Shown here: piece by piece, positions 16,613 to 25,455 of the stretch | Layout: every line of letters begins with the position of its first letter | Position numbering within the stretch: position 1 is the stretch's first letter | DNA from: Candidatus Bathyarchaeota archaeon | GTDB taxonomy: Archaea; Thermoproteota; Bathyarchaeia; Bathyarchaeales; Bathycorpusculaceae | Length of the DNA: 64,000 bases | NCBI GenBank assembly: GCA_026014585.1 | Contig: JAOZIA010000002.1 | Span: 231,677 to 295,676, forward strand | Direction of reading: 5' to 3' | Notes under the pieces: generated by a model | Seen by the model: the letters and a program-made list of their open reading frames with translations, nothing else | What the model was told of the DNA's origin: nothing | Database searches by the model: none | Program-made: the position numbers and the translations under genes

Positions 16613-17995
16613 ATGAATATCACTTTGGTTAACCCTCCTTACCCGATAGGCGTACATTCGCACCCTCCGTTTATCCCGTTGGGCATCGCGTATCTTGGGG
16701 CGGTTGCTGAGAAAGCAGGTTACAAAGTCACCGTTATCGACTGCCAAGCCGACCACCTCAACTATGAAGGCTTCCGCGAGCGCATCGCAAAGACGCCCTC
16801 AGATTTTATCGGCGTAACCGCAACAACGCTACTCTACAAGTCCGCCATGAAACTTATCACCATAGCCAAAGAGGTCCAGCCAGAAGCAGTCACTGTTTTA
16901 GGTGGTTCTCACGGGTCGTTTTGGGATGAAAATGCCCTAAGAGAGTACCCCGCCCTTGATGTTGTAGTTAGACAAGAAGGCGAAGTAACCTTCATTGAAT
17001 TGCTACAAAAACTTGAAGCCCGATCAAGCTTCAAAAATGTACTGGGAATAACCTACCGAGATGGAGAAAAAATCATCCGCAACGCCGAACGCCCCTTCAT
17101 AGAAGACTTAGATTCACTGCCCTTCCCAGCGCATCACCTGTTGCCGCTTGAAAACTTGAAGCACAATGGGCAAATCCTGTTCCCGCTGGTTTCAAGCCGC
17201 GGTTGTGTATTCTGGTGTGATTTTTGCAGTACCGTGCGTATGTTCGGTAGAGGTTATCGTATGCGTAGCGCCAAAAATGTGGTGGATGAGATGCAGTTTG
17301 TCCACGACAAATACGGCGTAGACCAAGTCACTTTTTATGATGACGCTTTTAGTGTTGACCGAGACCGTGTACTGCAGATTTGCAAGGAACTGCATGACCG
17401 AAAACTTGACATGAAATGGGACTGCGGAACCCGCGTGGACATGGTAGACCGAGAACTCATGACAACCATGAAAAATGCTGGATGCATAGCTGTTTGGCTT
17501 GGTGTTGAGTCGGGTTCGGAGTTGATTTTGGGTAAGATGAACAAGAGCATAAAGCTTGACCAGACCCGCAGAGCCTACAAGATTGCCAACGAGGTTGGGT
17601 TAATGCGTATCGCCAACGTTGTACTTGGTTTTCCCGGGGAAACTGAGCAAACCGCCAAAGAAACCATCAACTTCGTCAAGGAACTTAACCCTGACGATGT
17701 GGGCTTTTACGTGGCTACCCCCTACCCTGGAACCCCAATGTATGACCAAGTTATCAAAAACGGGTGGCTGCGGGTCACAGATTTTGACAAGTATGATACT
17801 TCTATTCCAACCTTTGAAACACCATGGCTTAGCATGGAGCAACTGGTTAAACTGCGCTATAAAGCCTACCAAGACTTCTACTTGCGCCCTGGCTATGTGC
17901 TTAGTATGATGCGTAAGGGAAGTTTTTATGGGATTTCAGCTGTGAAAACTTCGACTGCTTATTTACTGTGTGCTTTGCACATTAGGCTCTCTTAA
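16613..17995 (+). CDS. B12-binding-domain radical SAM protein, copy 2
   Basis: 460 aa. It is collinear with copy 1 over its whole length and very similar: NPPYPIGVHSHPPFIPLGIA, VIDCQADHL, CVFWCDFCSTVRMFGRGYR, WLGVESGSELILGKMNK and the TPYPGTPMYDQVIKNGW segment. All three cluster cysteines are intact. The duplicates retain full catalytic motifs, so they probably act on related substrates or successive steps, like GrsA/GrsB in tetraether-lipid cyclisation. That comparison is only a hypothesis. Its last 33 bases overlap the tail of the convergent DUF1616-like gene. Confidence 0.88.
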   Translation: MNITLVNPPYPIGVHSHPPFIPLGIAYLGAVAEKAGYKVTVIDCQADHLNYEGFRERIAKTPSDFIGVTATTLLYKSAMKLITIAKEVQPEAVTVLGGSHGSFWDENALREYPALDVVVRQEGEVTFIELLQKLEARSSFKNVLGITYRDGEKIIRNAERPFIEDLDSLPFPAHHLLPLENLKHNGQILFPLVSSRGCVFWCDFCSTVRMFGRGYRMRSAKNVVDEMQFVHDKYGVDQVTFYDDAFSVDRDRVLQICKELHDRKLDMKWDCGTRVDMVDRELMTTMKNAGCIAVWLGVESGSELILGKMNKSIKLDQTRRAYKIANEVGLMRIANVVLGFPGETEQTAKETINFVKELNPDDVGFYVATPYPGTPMYDQVIKNGWLRVTDFDKYDTSIPTFETPWLSMEQLVKLRYKAYQDFYLRPGYVLSMMRKGSFYGISAVKTSTAYLLCALHIRLS

Positions 17996-18352
17996 AATCT
18001 TGATTTTTCTTATGTAAGCGATTGCTGCAAGAGCCAACGTTAACGCGCTAAGGGTCACTGTTACGGTGTTAACGTAAATGCCCAGTGGAGATAATCCCAG
18101 AAATAGGCCTGCGATTCCAGCTAATCCAAAACTTAGCGCAACTGACAGGACAAGTTCTTCAATTAAATCTAGCCTGTCTCCTTTAACAAACAGTATATTA
18201 ACTAAACAGTAACCCGGCAGGAAAGCCACAAAAATAAAACTGAGAACATAACGAATTGCATAAAGCGTGGAGTCACCTGAAATGAGGTAAACTCCAGCTA
18301 AGGTGATAAGGGTAAACGCGATGATTGTTATGAGCCATCTGATTGGTTTCAA
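17963..18352 (-). CDS. DUF1616-like small membrane protein
   Basis: 129 aa with four membrane segments. The family-like middle is FVAFLPGYCLVNILFVKGDR followed by LDLIEELVLSVALSFGLAGI, matching the PGY.L...LFP...LD..ER..LS...S pattern of DUF1616. Its 3' end overlaps the convergent radical SAM gene by 33 bases. The function of DUF1616 is unknown; related domains occur in archaeal surface and glycosylation loci. Confidence 0.65.
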   Translation of the reverse strand: MKPIRWLITIIAFTLITLAGVYLISGDSTLYAIRYVLSFIFVAFLPGYCLVNILFVKGDRLDLIEELVLSVALSFGLAGIAGLFLGLSPLGIYVNTVTVTLSALTLALAAIAYIRKIKILREPNVQSTQ

Positions 18353-18393
18353 TTTTTTCTCTTCAAAAAATTAAACAAAAAATAAAAAGAGAA

Positions 18394-19302
18394 TTAGAGG
18401 AATTGTTTGTAGATTGGGTGTGATTCTTCTAATGGTCTTGTACCAAGGTCTGCTGCTGCGGATGCAATGTATGTGTCAACAACTGCGACTGCTGGGAAAA
18501 TCCATTCAGCTTGTTCAGCTGGGCCAATCATTAACCAGTTGCAACCCATTGTTTGCATGATTGCGTTTGTTGCGGTTCTGCATCCTGCACGGAATTCTTT
18601 TGCAATATTTGCTTTTACCCATCCCATGGTTGTGACAACGTTGCCACTGCCAAGGCCTACTGGGTGACCATACTTTTCTTTCATGATTGGTATGACACGT
18701 ACAGAAGTTCCCATGTCTGGTGCATAAGCAGGAATTGCAGTGTCGATGAGTGGTTTGGTGATGCCACCTTGATCTGCCAATGCTAGTGCTTCCTCGATAA
18801 CCTTCATTTTACCCTCTAAGGAGGTGTCTTTGGGGTCATCTGCTAGCACTATGGACATTTTAACGCCGCTTTCCTTTAGGTTTGCAAGTTCAGCATCAGT
18901 TACGCCTTTATAGACTGAGTTGTACAGACACCTGTCTGCTAAACCCATCTTTTTTGCCAAGTTTGCAGCCAGCATACGAGTCTTTGGACTCATAGCATCG
19001 AGCATCAATGGTGCGTCGCTGTGTGCAGCAACGAAGTCAATGTATTTCTCAAAAGCTGTCTCAGTTGTGCCGACAATGTCATAAGCAAACTGGACACCTG
19101 TGATGTCGCTTTGTGTTTCTACTGTGTTGATAATTTGCTCTGCAATTTTGGCGTCAAAAATGCCTTTGTTTGCATCTTGAACCATCTTTTGACCTAGCCA
19201 AAAGATTGAGCCAATAAGGAAAGTGGGCAGTTCTCCTGGTTGACCGCCGACTTTGAATTTTCCTATTTCGTAGATTTTTTGTTCGGTATTGAATCTTTGC
19301 AT
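18394..19302 (-). CDS. MtrH-like tetrahydromethanopterin methyltransferase
   Basis: 302 aa, matching the MtrH TIM-barrel family across its length: IGKFKVGGQPGELPTFLIGS, TGVQFAYDIVGTTETAFEKY, LDAMSPKTR, PVGLGSGNVVTTMGW and MQTMGCNWLMIGPAEQAEW. MtrH moves a methyl group between tetrahydromethanopterin and a corrinoid cofactor. No other mtr subunits are present. Instead the gene follows a small corrinoid protein by 19 bases, as in the corrinoid-MtrH pairs proposed for methylotrophic Bathyarchaeota and Asgard archaea. The pair likely passes methyl groups from a methylated donor into the C1 pathway that includes Ftr (46326), or the reverse. Confidence 0.9.
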   Translation of the reverse strand: MQRFNTEQKIYEIGKFKVGGQPGELPTFLIGSIFWLGQKMVQDANKGIFDAKIAEQIINTVETQSDITGVQFAYDIVGTTETAFEKYIDFVAAHSDAPLMLDAMSPKTRMLAANLAKKMGLADRCLYNSVYKGVTDAELANLKESGVKMSIVLADDPKDTSLEGKMKVIEEALALADQGGITKPLIDTAIPAYAPDMGTSVRVIPIMKEKYGHPVGLGSGNVVTTMGWVKANIAKEFRAGCRTATNAIMQTMGCNWLMIGPAEQAEWIFPAVAVVDTYIASAAADLGTRPLEESHPIYKQFL

Positions 19303-19321
19303 TTTACATCAACTGATGTTT

Positions 19322-19762
19322 TTATTGAGAGCCAGCCATCGCTTTCTTTGCTAACTCTACGGCTTCTTCCTTGTTTTTGCCGAAGAGTGCACCCATTGCA
19401 TCAGCGTCTTCTTTCTTGACTGCTGCGCCGCCCATGATGATGCCAACTTTGCCTTTAAGGCCTGATGACTTCAGTAGTTCGTCTAGCTTTGAAAGGTTGT
19501 TCTTTGCAGGGACAGTGTTTACTGAGAGTGCAATAACATTTGCGTTGCTTTCTTTGACTTTGTCAACGAAAACTTGTGGTGCAACGCTTTTGCCAACGTC
19601 GACTGTTTTGAATCCTGCACGTTTGAGTGTTCTGCGGACTGCTTCTTTTGCTGTATCATGCATGTCTGGTTCGATATTGCCTATAACGACAACGCCTAAT
19701 GGATTCGCTGGTTCTGGAGGCTCTTTTTCCATCATAGATTTTAGCCACGACATATTAAACAC
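19322..19762 (-). CDS. Small corrinoid protein (MtaC/MtbC-type B12 domain)
   Basis: 146 aa. It has a Rossmann cobalamin domain with DMHDTAKEAVRRTLKRAGFK, where the lower-ligand His sits in a DxHDxA variant of DxHDxG. It continues with VIALSVNT (the SxL/V position) and IIMGGAAV (the GG motif). The helical cap domain seen in MtaC/MtbC is absent; only about 20 residues precede the B12 domain. It is the first gene of a two-gene operon with the MtrH-like protein. AGGTG lies before ATG, and TATAAAAAG is near 19789-19797. It would carry the methyl group on cobalt. The Gly-to-Ala change next to the His is unusual and might affect His-on binding. Confidence 0.87.
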   Translation of the reverse strand: MFNMSWLKSMMEKEPPEPANPLGVVVIGNIEPDMHDTAKEAVRRTLKRAGFKTVDVGKSVAPQVFVDKVKESNANVIALSVNTVPAKNNLSKLDELLKSSGLKGKVGIIMGGAAVKKEDADAMGALFGKNKEEAVELAKKAMAGSQ

Positions 19763-19875
19763 CTTTTTCTCCGTTTTTAACTCTGGGCTTTTTATACTCG
19801 AATTTCATATTTAAACTTACTCTAACGCACAAGCATTAACTTTACAATAAAAACCCACAATTTAGGAAGGATGAT

Positions 19876-22167
19876 ATGGCTAAGATTTCAAACAAACTGC
19901 TGTTGCTTTTGTTCATTTTTGCTTTCTCCTTCATCTACCGCGTCATGTTAATGCTTTGGTCAGGTTTTCCCTCAGGCGCAGACATCGGTTTACACAACAG
20001 CATAATATACTCAATCATAAATCAGGGCAACACGGATTTTCTTTGGAACTTCTACCAAATCGGCGGTGGTTTATCCTTAACTTTTCCAGGCTACCACATC
20101 TACACCGCTATGATTATGATGCTGACAGGAATGCCGGATTACCTAGCACACACTATGGGGGTAGCTTTGCTTTCATCAACAACTGTTTTAGCCTCATACA
20201 TGTTAACAAAAGCGCTTTGGAATGAACAAGTCGGATTTATTGTGGCTTTCTTTGTTGCCGTCTCCCGTTTTGATATTGAATCACTTCTCTGGGCAGGCTA
20301 CCCAAACATTGCAGCCCTACTTCTAATTCCATTGCTGTTCGCGTTGCTTTTGCAGCAAGAACGCTTCTCCAAAAAAACTTTCCTAGCCGCAACCTCTATT
20401 TTGGCAGGCTCATTGTTTTTAACACACTCCTTAAGCGTGGTAATCTTTGTTGCAACAATGATGGGAACCATATTTTTAGGGCTGATTTTTTCCAAAAAAA
20501 TCAATTTTCCACGGCGAAAACTACTAAACTGGTTTTTGCCCATGGTTTTTGGTGCTGTTCTGGTTTTGCCTTTTCTGGTGCAAATTGTGCCTGCTTACTT
20601 GAGCGATTATGGCGGCGGTGCAGGTGGTTCTGAAGCAATAAAATTAGCCTTATTATCTCAAAAAATAATTCCTCTATACATTGTGCTTCCTCTTTTCTTA
20701 TGCATTCCTGCAGTTTGGATTTTTTCAAAGCAGTATCATGGACGCTTCAAAAACTTCTCTGCGCTATGGATGTTTGTTTGGATTTTTATTCCAACCGCTG
20801 CAACACAATGCTACCTGTTACACCTCTACATAGATTATAACAGGTTTTTGTACTTCACGATTTTGCCAGTAATAATGGTAACTGCACTTTTAATTGACCA
20901 CTTATCAACCTTTATAGCCTCAGCAATCTCAAAATCAGTAGCCCAACAAAAAACCGCATATAAATTCCAAACCGAATACGGAAAACTCGCAGCACACATA
21001 ATCCCGCGGATAACTAAGAAAAATGTTTACGCGATGAGTTTGTTGGCGATGTTGCTTTTCGCTTTTCTTGCAAGTCCATTATTTGTAACACCTGCAACAG
21101 GTGCGGGGGTTTCCATGTTTTATCAGACCGTAACTGATGCCAATTATGAGGGTATACAGTGGATTAGGGATAATACGCCTGTGGGGTCTGTGATTGTTGC
21201 TGACGCTAATTATGGCTGGTGGCTTTCAGGCTTTGCTCAAAGACCTACGCTTAGTGCTGTTCCGCCTGAATATTTGACGCTTACCCGTGAGTTTAAGCCT
21301 GCAGAAACCGCCCGTTATCTGCTTGATTCCGACTACGTGGTAGATAATGGTTTAATTCAGATACGCGAGGACGGCGGCTACATGGGCAGACATAACCCAA
21401 TGATTTCATCAAAAATCGAAGGTGACTACTACCCATACGCATTTTATAATTTTAACAGCCAAAACACTTGGATTTACTTCTACAACGGCACAGGCGATGA
21501 CCTAAACAGTTTACTTGATATTCCAGTGAAAAACATGCAAGTCATAAATGGCTCTGATTCCGTAACGATTTCTGTTGAGCGAGAAAACCAGTTTTTCAAC
21601 TTCACACAACAAACAACCGTGTACCAAGGCTGCAGGTTTGTGAACCTAACTGTGGCTTTTAGCTCAACTGTTGCGGGTGTTTATCTCACTGATATTGACT
21701 TCCAAATTGAATCAAAAGACTACTGCTACCGATACCCTGAAGACCAACCCATAAACGGGTCACTATCCTTCCTGGACCCAGGCACCCGCGTCATCGGGCA
21801 AATCATCTTCACAGAAGGGCAACCTACTGACAAGAACCCTCAAAGCTCCAACCCCTACGTTTTAGACTACAGCTTCAACCGTGCAGTCAGCGGGAAAGTG
21901 GAAATGTTTGCAACCGCATACCAACTCAGCAACGAAGAAACCCCATACATGGAACAAATCCTAAATGATAACCTGAGCACTTACACTCAGAAAGTTTCTG
22001 ATTTACCCATAGAGGTTTTTGATTACCAGCAAGCAATAGATGAAAACAACATTTCATACATTGCAATTCGTGACCTTGGTGTTTTGCCAAAATTCTTCAA
22101 GGACCCCCTGTTTTCTCAGGTATTTATTAATAAAGCAGTTGCAATATTCTCAACAAATAGAGGTTAA
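19876..22167 (+). CDS. GT-C fold membrane glycosyltransferase-like protein 1 (STT3-related)
   Basis: 763 aa. About 11-12 membrane segments occupy residues 1-400. The first extracellular loop has GADIGLHNSI, a D-x3-H pattern like the STT3/AglB DPYYH catalytic-metal motif. A C-terminal extracellular domain of about 350 residues begins with YEGIQWIRDNTP and contains ADANYGWWLSGFAQRPTLS, which occupies the place of the STT3 WWDYG region. It is not a canonical AglB because WWDYG is not intact. It likely transfers sugars from a polyprenyl carrier at the outer face of the membrane. It shares architecture with the next gene, whose reading frame begins directly after this stop in the same frame. Confidence 0.7.
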   Translation: MAKISNKLLLLLFIFAFSFIYRVMLMLWSGFPSGADIGLHNSIIYSIINQGNTDFLWNFYQIGGGLSLTFPGYHIYTAMIMMLTGMPDYLAHTMGVALLSSTTVLASYMLTKALWNEQVGFIVAFFVAVSRFDIESLLWAGYPNIAALLLIPLLFALLLQQERFSKKTFLAATSILAGSLFLTHSLSVVIFVATMMGTIFLGLIFSKKINFPRRKLLNWFLPMVFGAVLVLPFLVQIVPAYLSDYGGGAGGSEAIKLALLSQKIIPLYIVLPLFLCIPAVWIFSKQYHGRFKNFSALWMFVWIFIPTAATQCYLLHLYIDYNRFLYFTILPVIMVTALLIDHLSTFIASAISKSVAQQKTAYKFQTEYGKLAAHIIPRITKKNVYAMSLLAMLLFAFLASPLFVTPATGAGVSMFYQTVTDANYEGIQWIRDNTPVGSVIVADANYGWWLSGFAQRPTLSAVPPEYLTLTREFKPAETARYLLDSDYVVDNGLIQIREDGGYMGRHNPMISSKIEGDYYPYAFYNFNSQNTWIYFYNGTGDDLNSLLDIPVKNMQVINGSDSVTISVERENQFFNFTQQTTVYQGCRFVNLTVAFSSTVAGVYLTDIDFQIESKDYCYRYPEDQPINGSLSFLDPGTRVIGQIIFTEGQPTDKNPQSSNPYVLDYSFNRAVSGKVEMFATAYQLSNEETPYMEQILNDNLSTYTQKVSDLPIEVFDYQQAIDENNISYIAIRDLGVLPKFFKDPLFSQVFINKAVAIFSTNRG

Positions 22168-22179
22168 GGGGAACTAAAA

Positions 22180-24471
22180 ATCCTTAAAGTAACAATTCAC
22201 GGTAGAGAAATCTCTCTGGAAACCATATTCATACTGGTTTTCTCCACTCTAACCTCTGTTTTCCTCTACGCCCTCATCTCAGCCAACAACGGCTTAGTTC
22301 TCGGCAACGACCCAGCAGTTCATCTCTCACGGGCAGAAATGTTTCTTGCCATGGGCCATATTCCCGTAGGTGAAGTTTTTTGGTATCCGCCTCTCTACCA
22401 CGTTTGGCTCTCAACTTTCATATCCTTCACAGGCGCCGCAAGCATTGAACAGGCAATCTTTATGCTTAAATGCGTAACCGTTCTGGTTGATTGGCTTTTA
22501 ATTTTTTCAGTTTACCTGCTCGCTGGAAGATTTTTTGGCAAAAAAAGCGGGGTTTTTGCTGCCGCGTTTATGATGATTATTCTGCCGTTTTATGACCTTA
22601 ACTTTTGGGGTGCCTACACAAGCATTGCCAGCATTGCCCTTCTGGTTATGTTAATGTTTTATTTGTCATCTAACAAAAAAGACCCTGCGGCAACCTTGCT
22701 GATTTTCATGTTAACATTCTCTATGGTACTTACTCATCAGTTAACCACGTTTCTTGCTGTTCTCATTTTGGGACCTGTGGTTTTGGCTTCGTTTTTCCGT
22801 TCAAGAGGACGCTTCTCAAAAGTTTATCTTGCAGTCATTTTAGGCGGCGCTTTAGCATTCTTATTGTACTACTCACCAACAATTCTGCCTCATCTGGGTG
22901 ACATTATCACTTATCACCTTGCAACAGAAGTCCGCTCAATGACCTACCAAATTCCCCTAGTGAGCCCCCAATCAATATACCTAAGCTACGGGTTCCTGAT
23001 TGTTCTTGCAGCCTTGGGCATGGTTGCTGCCTTCTACAAAGCCCGAAAAATCAAGAACCTAACCGTTTTTGCACTTATAGCCCTAGGCTTTTTTGTGCCA
23101 TTTTTGCTGTCCCAAACCTACCTTATCGGCTTATTTTTGCCGTTCGAACGTTTCCTCAACTATATCGTTCCATTCACAGCAATCTTTGCAGGCATAGCCT
23201 GCGCTTTCATATTTGAATGGTACTTCTCAACCTACCAAAAACATCCCAACCGCAAACGCCTAATACAGACACTCACTGTTATCTTAATAGTCTTAGTGGC
23301 AGCTGTTGCAGTGACACGATTTGAAACTGTGGGCGTTCGCATCCATGACGGTATCTACTACTACTCATTAACCGACAACACTGCCTACGATGCCGCAGTC
23401 TGGCTACGCGAACACTACCCCGGCACATCCACAGTTGTTGTCTCCGAAAAACCAGGTGAATGGTTCGGGTTATACTCAGGTAAGATGATTATTGCTGCTC
23501 AAGACCCTATTGTTCAACGAAATCTGGCGGCGGAGTGTGTGCTGGATTTGGCTGACGAGGTTGAGACGCCTATAACTTTGCTTAGGGTTTATGATGCTAG
23601 AGGCAGTATTTCTGATGAATTGCAAATTAATGTTGATGGTGTCTGGCAGAGAATGTTTGTCTTTGACAAAACTGGTACCTCAATTTACTTTAACCAAAAC
23701 GGGCAATCATACCACTATTCCCTTTCCGAATTAACCCGCCAATTCACTTTAGATACCCAAAATAACACTGCTCAAATAAACACCACATACTCCAACCAAC
23801 AAATAGCCATAACCCAGAAAATCCAAGTTTCAAACGACAAGTACCCAATTAACTACGACTGGTCAATAACGCCGCTACAAGACCAAATAACCAATGTAAC
23901 TTTCCGCATGACCCTTTCCTTGTCCTTCGATGGCACAAAAGCCTATGTTCCAGGTGTCTTAAACTGGGAAAGCCCCTGGAAATACGCGCAGAACACAACA
24001 AAAGTAGCCTGGACCGTTGTTAATTTTACAAGTGCAGATGTCAGCGATAACTTCTTTGGAGTTTTTGACGAGAAAAATCAGGCTGCCTTTGCCCTAAAAC
24101 TTGGGCAGCTTCCAAGCTGGGGAAACATTGGTGCCGTGGCAACTGGATGGGTGGATAATCTTCGTCTGGAGTTCCCTGTTGCGGATATTGCTTTGGGGCA
24201 AAATCAATCTTTAACTTATCAGATTGAAACTTTCACCAAAACCAGCTACCCTGACATGCCACCGTTAGACCAGATGAAAACAGTATTTGATGTGCAAGCC
24301 AGCTACACCATTTATTCACGAAGCTTTATGGACTACATTAAAGACCAAAATATCGGCTTTATAGTCTACGATAAACCCAGCTTTTACCCGCAACTAACAG
24401 AGTCAAACATTCTAAATGTGGTCTACGAAAACAACAATTACGTAATCTGCAAAATCAAAACCTTGCCCTAA
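22180..24471 (+). CDS. GT-C fold membrane glycosyltransferase-like protein 2, non-standard start
   Basis: The open frame runs from the upstream stop (22165) to 24471. The first ATG, at 22339, would remove the first membrane helix (TIFILVFSTLTSVFLYALIS) and the GNDPAVHLSRAE loop, which matches STT3 DPYYH and gene 1 DIGLH. No ATG, GTG or TTG lies upstream in frame. The best candidate is ATC at 22180, 9 bases after AAGGGG. From there the protein is 763 aa; from 22339 it would be 710 aa. About 11 membrane segments are followed by an extracellular domain starting at DNTAYDAAVWLREHYPG. The role is probably outer-surface glycosylation with gene 1. An initiation codon other than NTG, or a sequence error, must be considered. 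Confidence 0.65.
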   Translation: MLKVTIHGREISLETIFILVFSTLTSVFLYALISANNGLVLGNDPAVHLSRAEMFLAMGHIPVGEVFWYPPLYHVWLSTFISFTGAASIEQAIFMLKCVTVLVDWLLIFSVYLLAGRFFGKKSGVFAAAFMMIILPFYDLNFWGAYTSIASIALLVMLMFYLSSNKKDPAATLLIFMLTFSMVLTHQLTTFLAVLILGPVVLASFFRSRGRFSKVYLAVILGGALAFLLYYSPTILPHLGDIITYHLATEVRSMTYQIPLVSPQSIYLSYGFLIVLAALGMVAAFYKARKIKNLTVFALIALGFFVPFLLSQTYLIGLFLPFERFLNYIVPFTAIFAGIACAFIFEWYFSTYQKHPNRKRLIQTLTVILIVLVAAVAVTRFETVGVRIHDGIYYYSLTDNTAYDAAVWLREHYPGTSTVVVSEKPGEWFGLYSGKMIIAAQDPIVQRNLAAECVLDLADEVETPITLLRVYDARGSISDELQINVDGVWQRMFVFDKTGTSIYFNQNGQSYHYSLSELTRQFTLDTQNNTAQINTTYSNQQIAITQKIQVSNDKYPINYDWSITPLQDQITNVTFRMTLSLSFDGTKAYVPGVLNWESPWKYAQNTTKVAWTVVNFTSADVSDNFFGVFDEKNQAAFALKLGQLPSWGNIGAVATGWVDNLRLEFPVADIALGQNQSLTYQIETFTKTSYPDMPPLDQMKTVFDVQASYTIYSRSFMDYIKDQNIGFIVYDKPSFYPQLTESNILNVVYENNNYVICKIKTLP

Positions 24472-24482
24472 CGCCCATTTGC

Positions 24483-24863
24483 TTAGCCCTTCTTAGAAAA
24501 AAGAGCATCAATGAACGGTGCCGAAGACTGGTGGGTCTGCATGCTAATTTGGCTCTTTTTCCACCTGCCCGATTTGTTGTAGGCTGTCTGGATTGCTTGA
24601 AGAAAGATTTTCCCATCTTCTGTGAGCTGGTATTTGCCGTGTTCAGGCTTCTTGATGAGTTCCTGCTCAATCAGAATTGCCAGATGGTTTGATAATGCGG
24701 TTTTTTTGAGTTGAGTTTCGTGTTTTAAGGCATCAAAAGATTTTGGTCCGGTTTGCAGGGTTATTAGGATTTGAAGTCTTTTCTCATTGCCTATTGCTTT
24801 TGCTATGTTTAGGATGTCAACAAAAGATTGTCCCGTAGGGTCAGTTGATGTTTTTTCGGTCAT
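24483..24863 (-). CDS. ArsR-family winged-helix regulator
   Basis: 126 aa. It has a helix-turn-helix core (IGNEKRLQILITLQTGPKSF, then LKKTALSNHLAILIEQELI) and a wing KPEHGKYQLTEDGK. No metal-binding cysteines are present, so it is not a classic metal sensor. Its start overlaps the stop of the upstream GyrI-like gene by 4 bases (ATGA), so the two are co-translated. The GyrI-like partner may supply ligand sensing. An operator-like palindrome lies upstream of the operon at 25387. Confidence 0.85.
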   Translation of the reverse strand: MTEKTSTDPTGQSFVDILNIAKAIGNEKRLQILITLQTGPKSFDALKHETQLKKTALSNHLAILIEQELIKKPEHGKYQLTEDGKIFLQAIQTAYNKSGRWKKSQISMQTHQSSAPFIDALFSKKG

Positions 24864-25369
24864 TGTTGTTTCTCCTTTACGGGTATGTACCAGTCAATTT
24901 CGGATTCACTGTCATCTACACTTTTGAATCTGCGGTAGTCATAGGCTTCAATAACGTAGGGGTATGCTTGAATATAGCCGTGTTTGGGCATCCACTCATT
25001 AAAAATTGTGGCGCCTTCATCTTTGTTGGACATTTTGGTGGTGAACTGCAGGTAGTGTGTTTCGGGAAGTATTTTTATGACCGTTTCTAAGGGGACTTCT
25101 TTGATTTCGTTGATTTCCATGCCTACAAATACGTAGTAGTTTTGGGTGGTTTTGTATTCTTCGGGTTCGATGTGGACTTCGTAGCCTATGGGGGTTGGGC
25201 ATATTTTTGAGAGAAGCGTTTGGTATTTTGTGGATAGAGTCATGAATTGTTGCCAGAGTTTGCCGATTTCGTTTTGGGTGCTCCATTCTTTGGCTGTGTG
25301 AAAGGGGTTGCCGTAGTAGGTGCATCCTATTAGTTGTAGCTTTTTTTTGGGTGTGATTGTAGGCTCCAT
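24860..25369 (-). CDS. GyrI-like / AraC effector-binding domain protein
   Basis: 169 aa. YYVFVGMEINEIKEVPLETV, ILPETHYLQFTTKM and AYPYVIEAYDYRRF followed by IDWYIPV are typical of the SRPBCC-unrelated GyrI-like small-molecule-binding fold (two SHS2 modules). The conserved Glu near IEAYD fits the ligand site. It is a stand-alone effector-binding protein cotranscribed with an ArsR regulator, so sensing and DNA binding appear to be split between two proteins that are often fused in bacteria. Confidence 0.8.
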   Translation of the reverse strand: MEPTITPKKKLQLIGCTYYGNPFHTAKEWSTQNEIGKLWQQFMTLSTKYQTLLSKICPTPIGYEVHIEPEEYKTTQNYYVFVGMEINEIKEVPLETVIKILPETHYLQFTTKMSNKDEGATIFNEWMPKHGYIQAYPYVIEAYDYRRFKSVDDSESEIDWYIPVKEKQQ

Positions 25370-25386
25370 AGTTATTCACTTTTTTT

Positions 25387-25408
25387 AGGAACATAGTTCT
25401 ATGTTTCT
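25387..25408. promoter_or_regulatory. Operator-like palindrome, GyrI/ArsR operon
   Basis: AGGAACATAG-TT-CTATGTTTCT: 10-bp arms with one mismatch. It lies at the expected transcription start of the leftward operon, beside a TATA-like TTTAAATATTCC (25410-25421, complement). It probably binds the ArsR protein. The divergent TrmO gene shares this 86-bp gap. Confidence 0.6.
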
Positions 25409-25455
25409 AGGAATATTTAAATCTGCCCCAACAACAAATAAACACGTGAACAACC

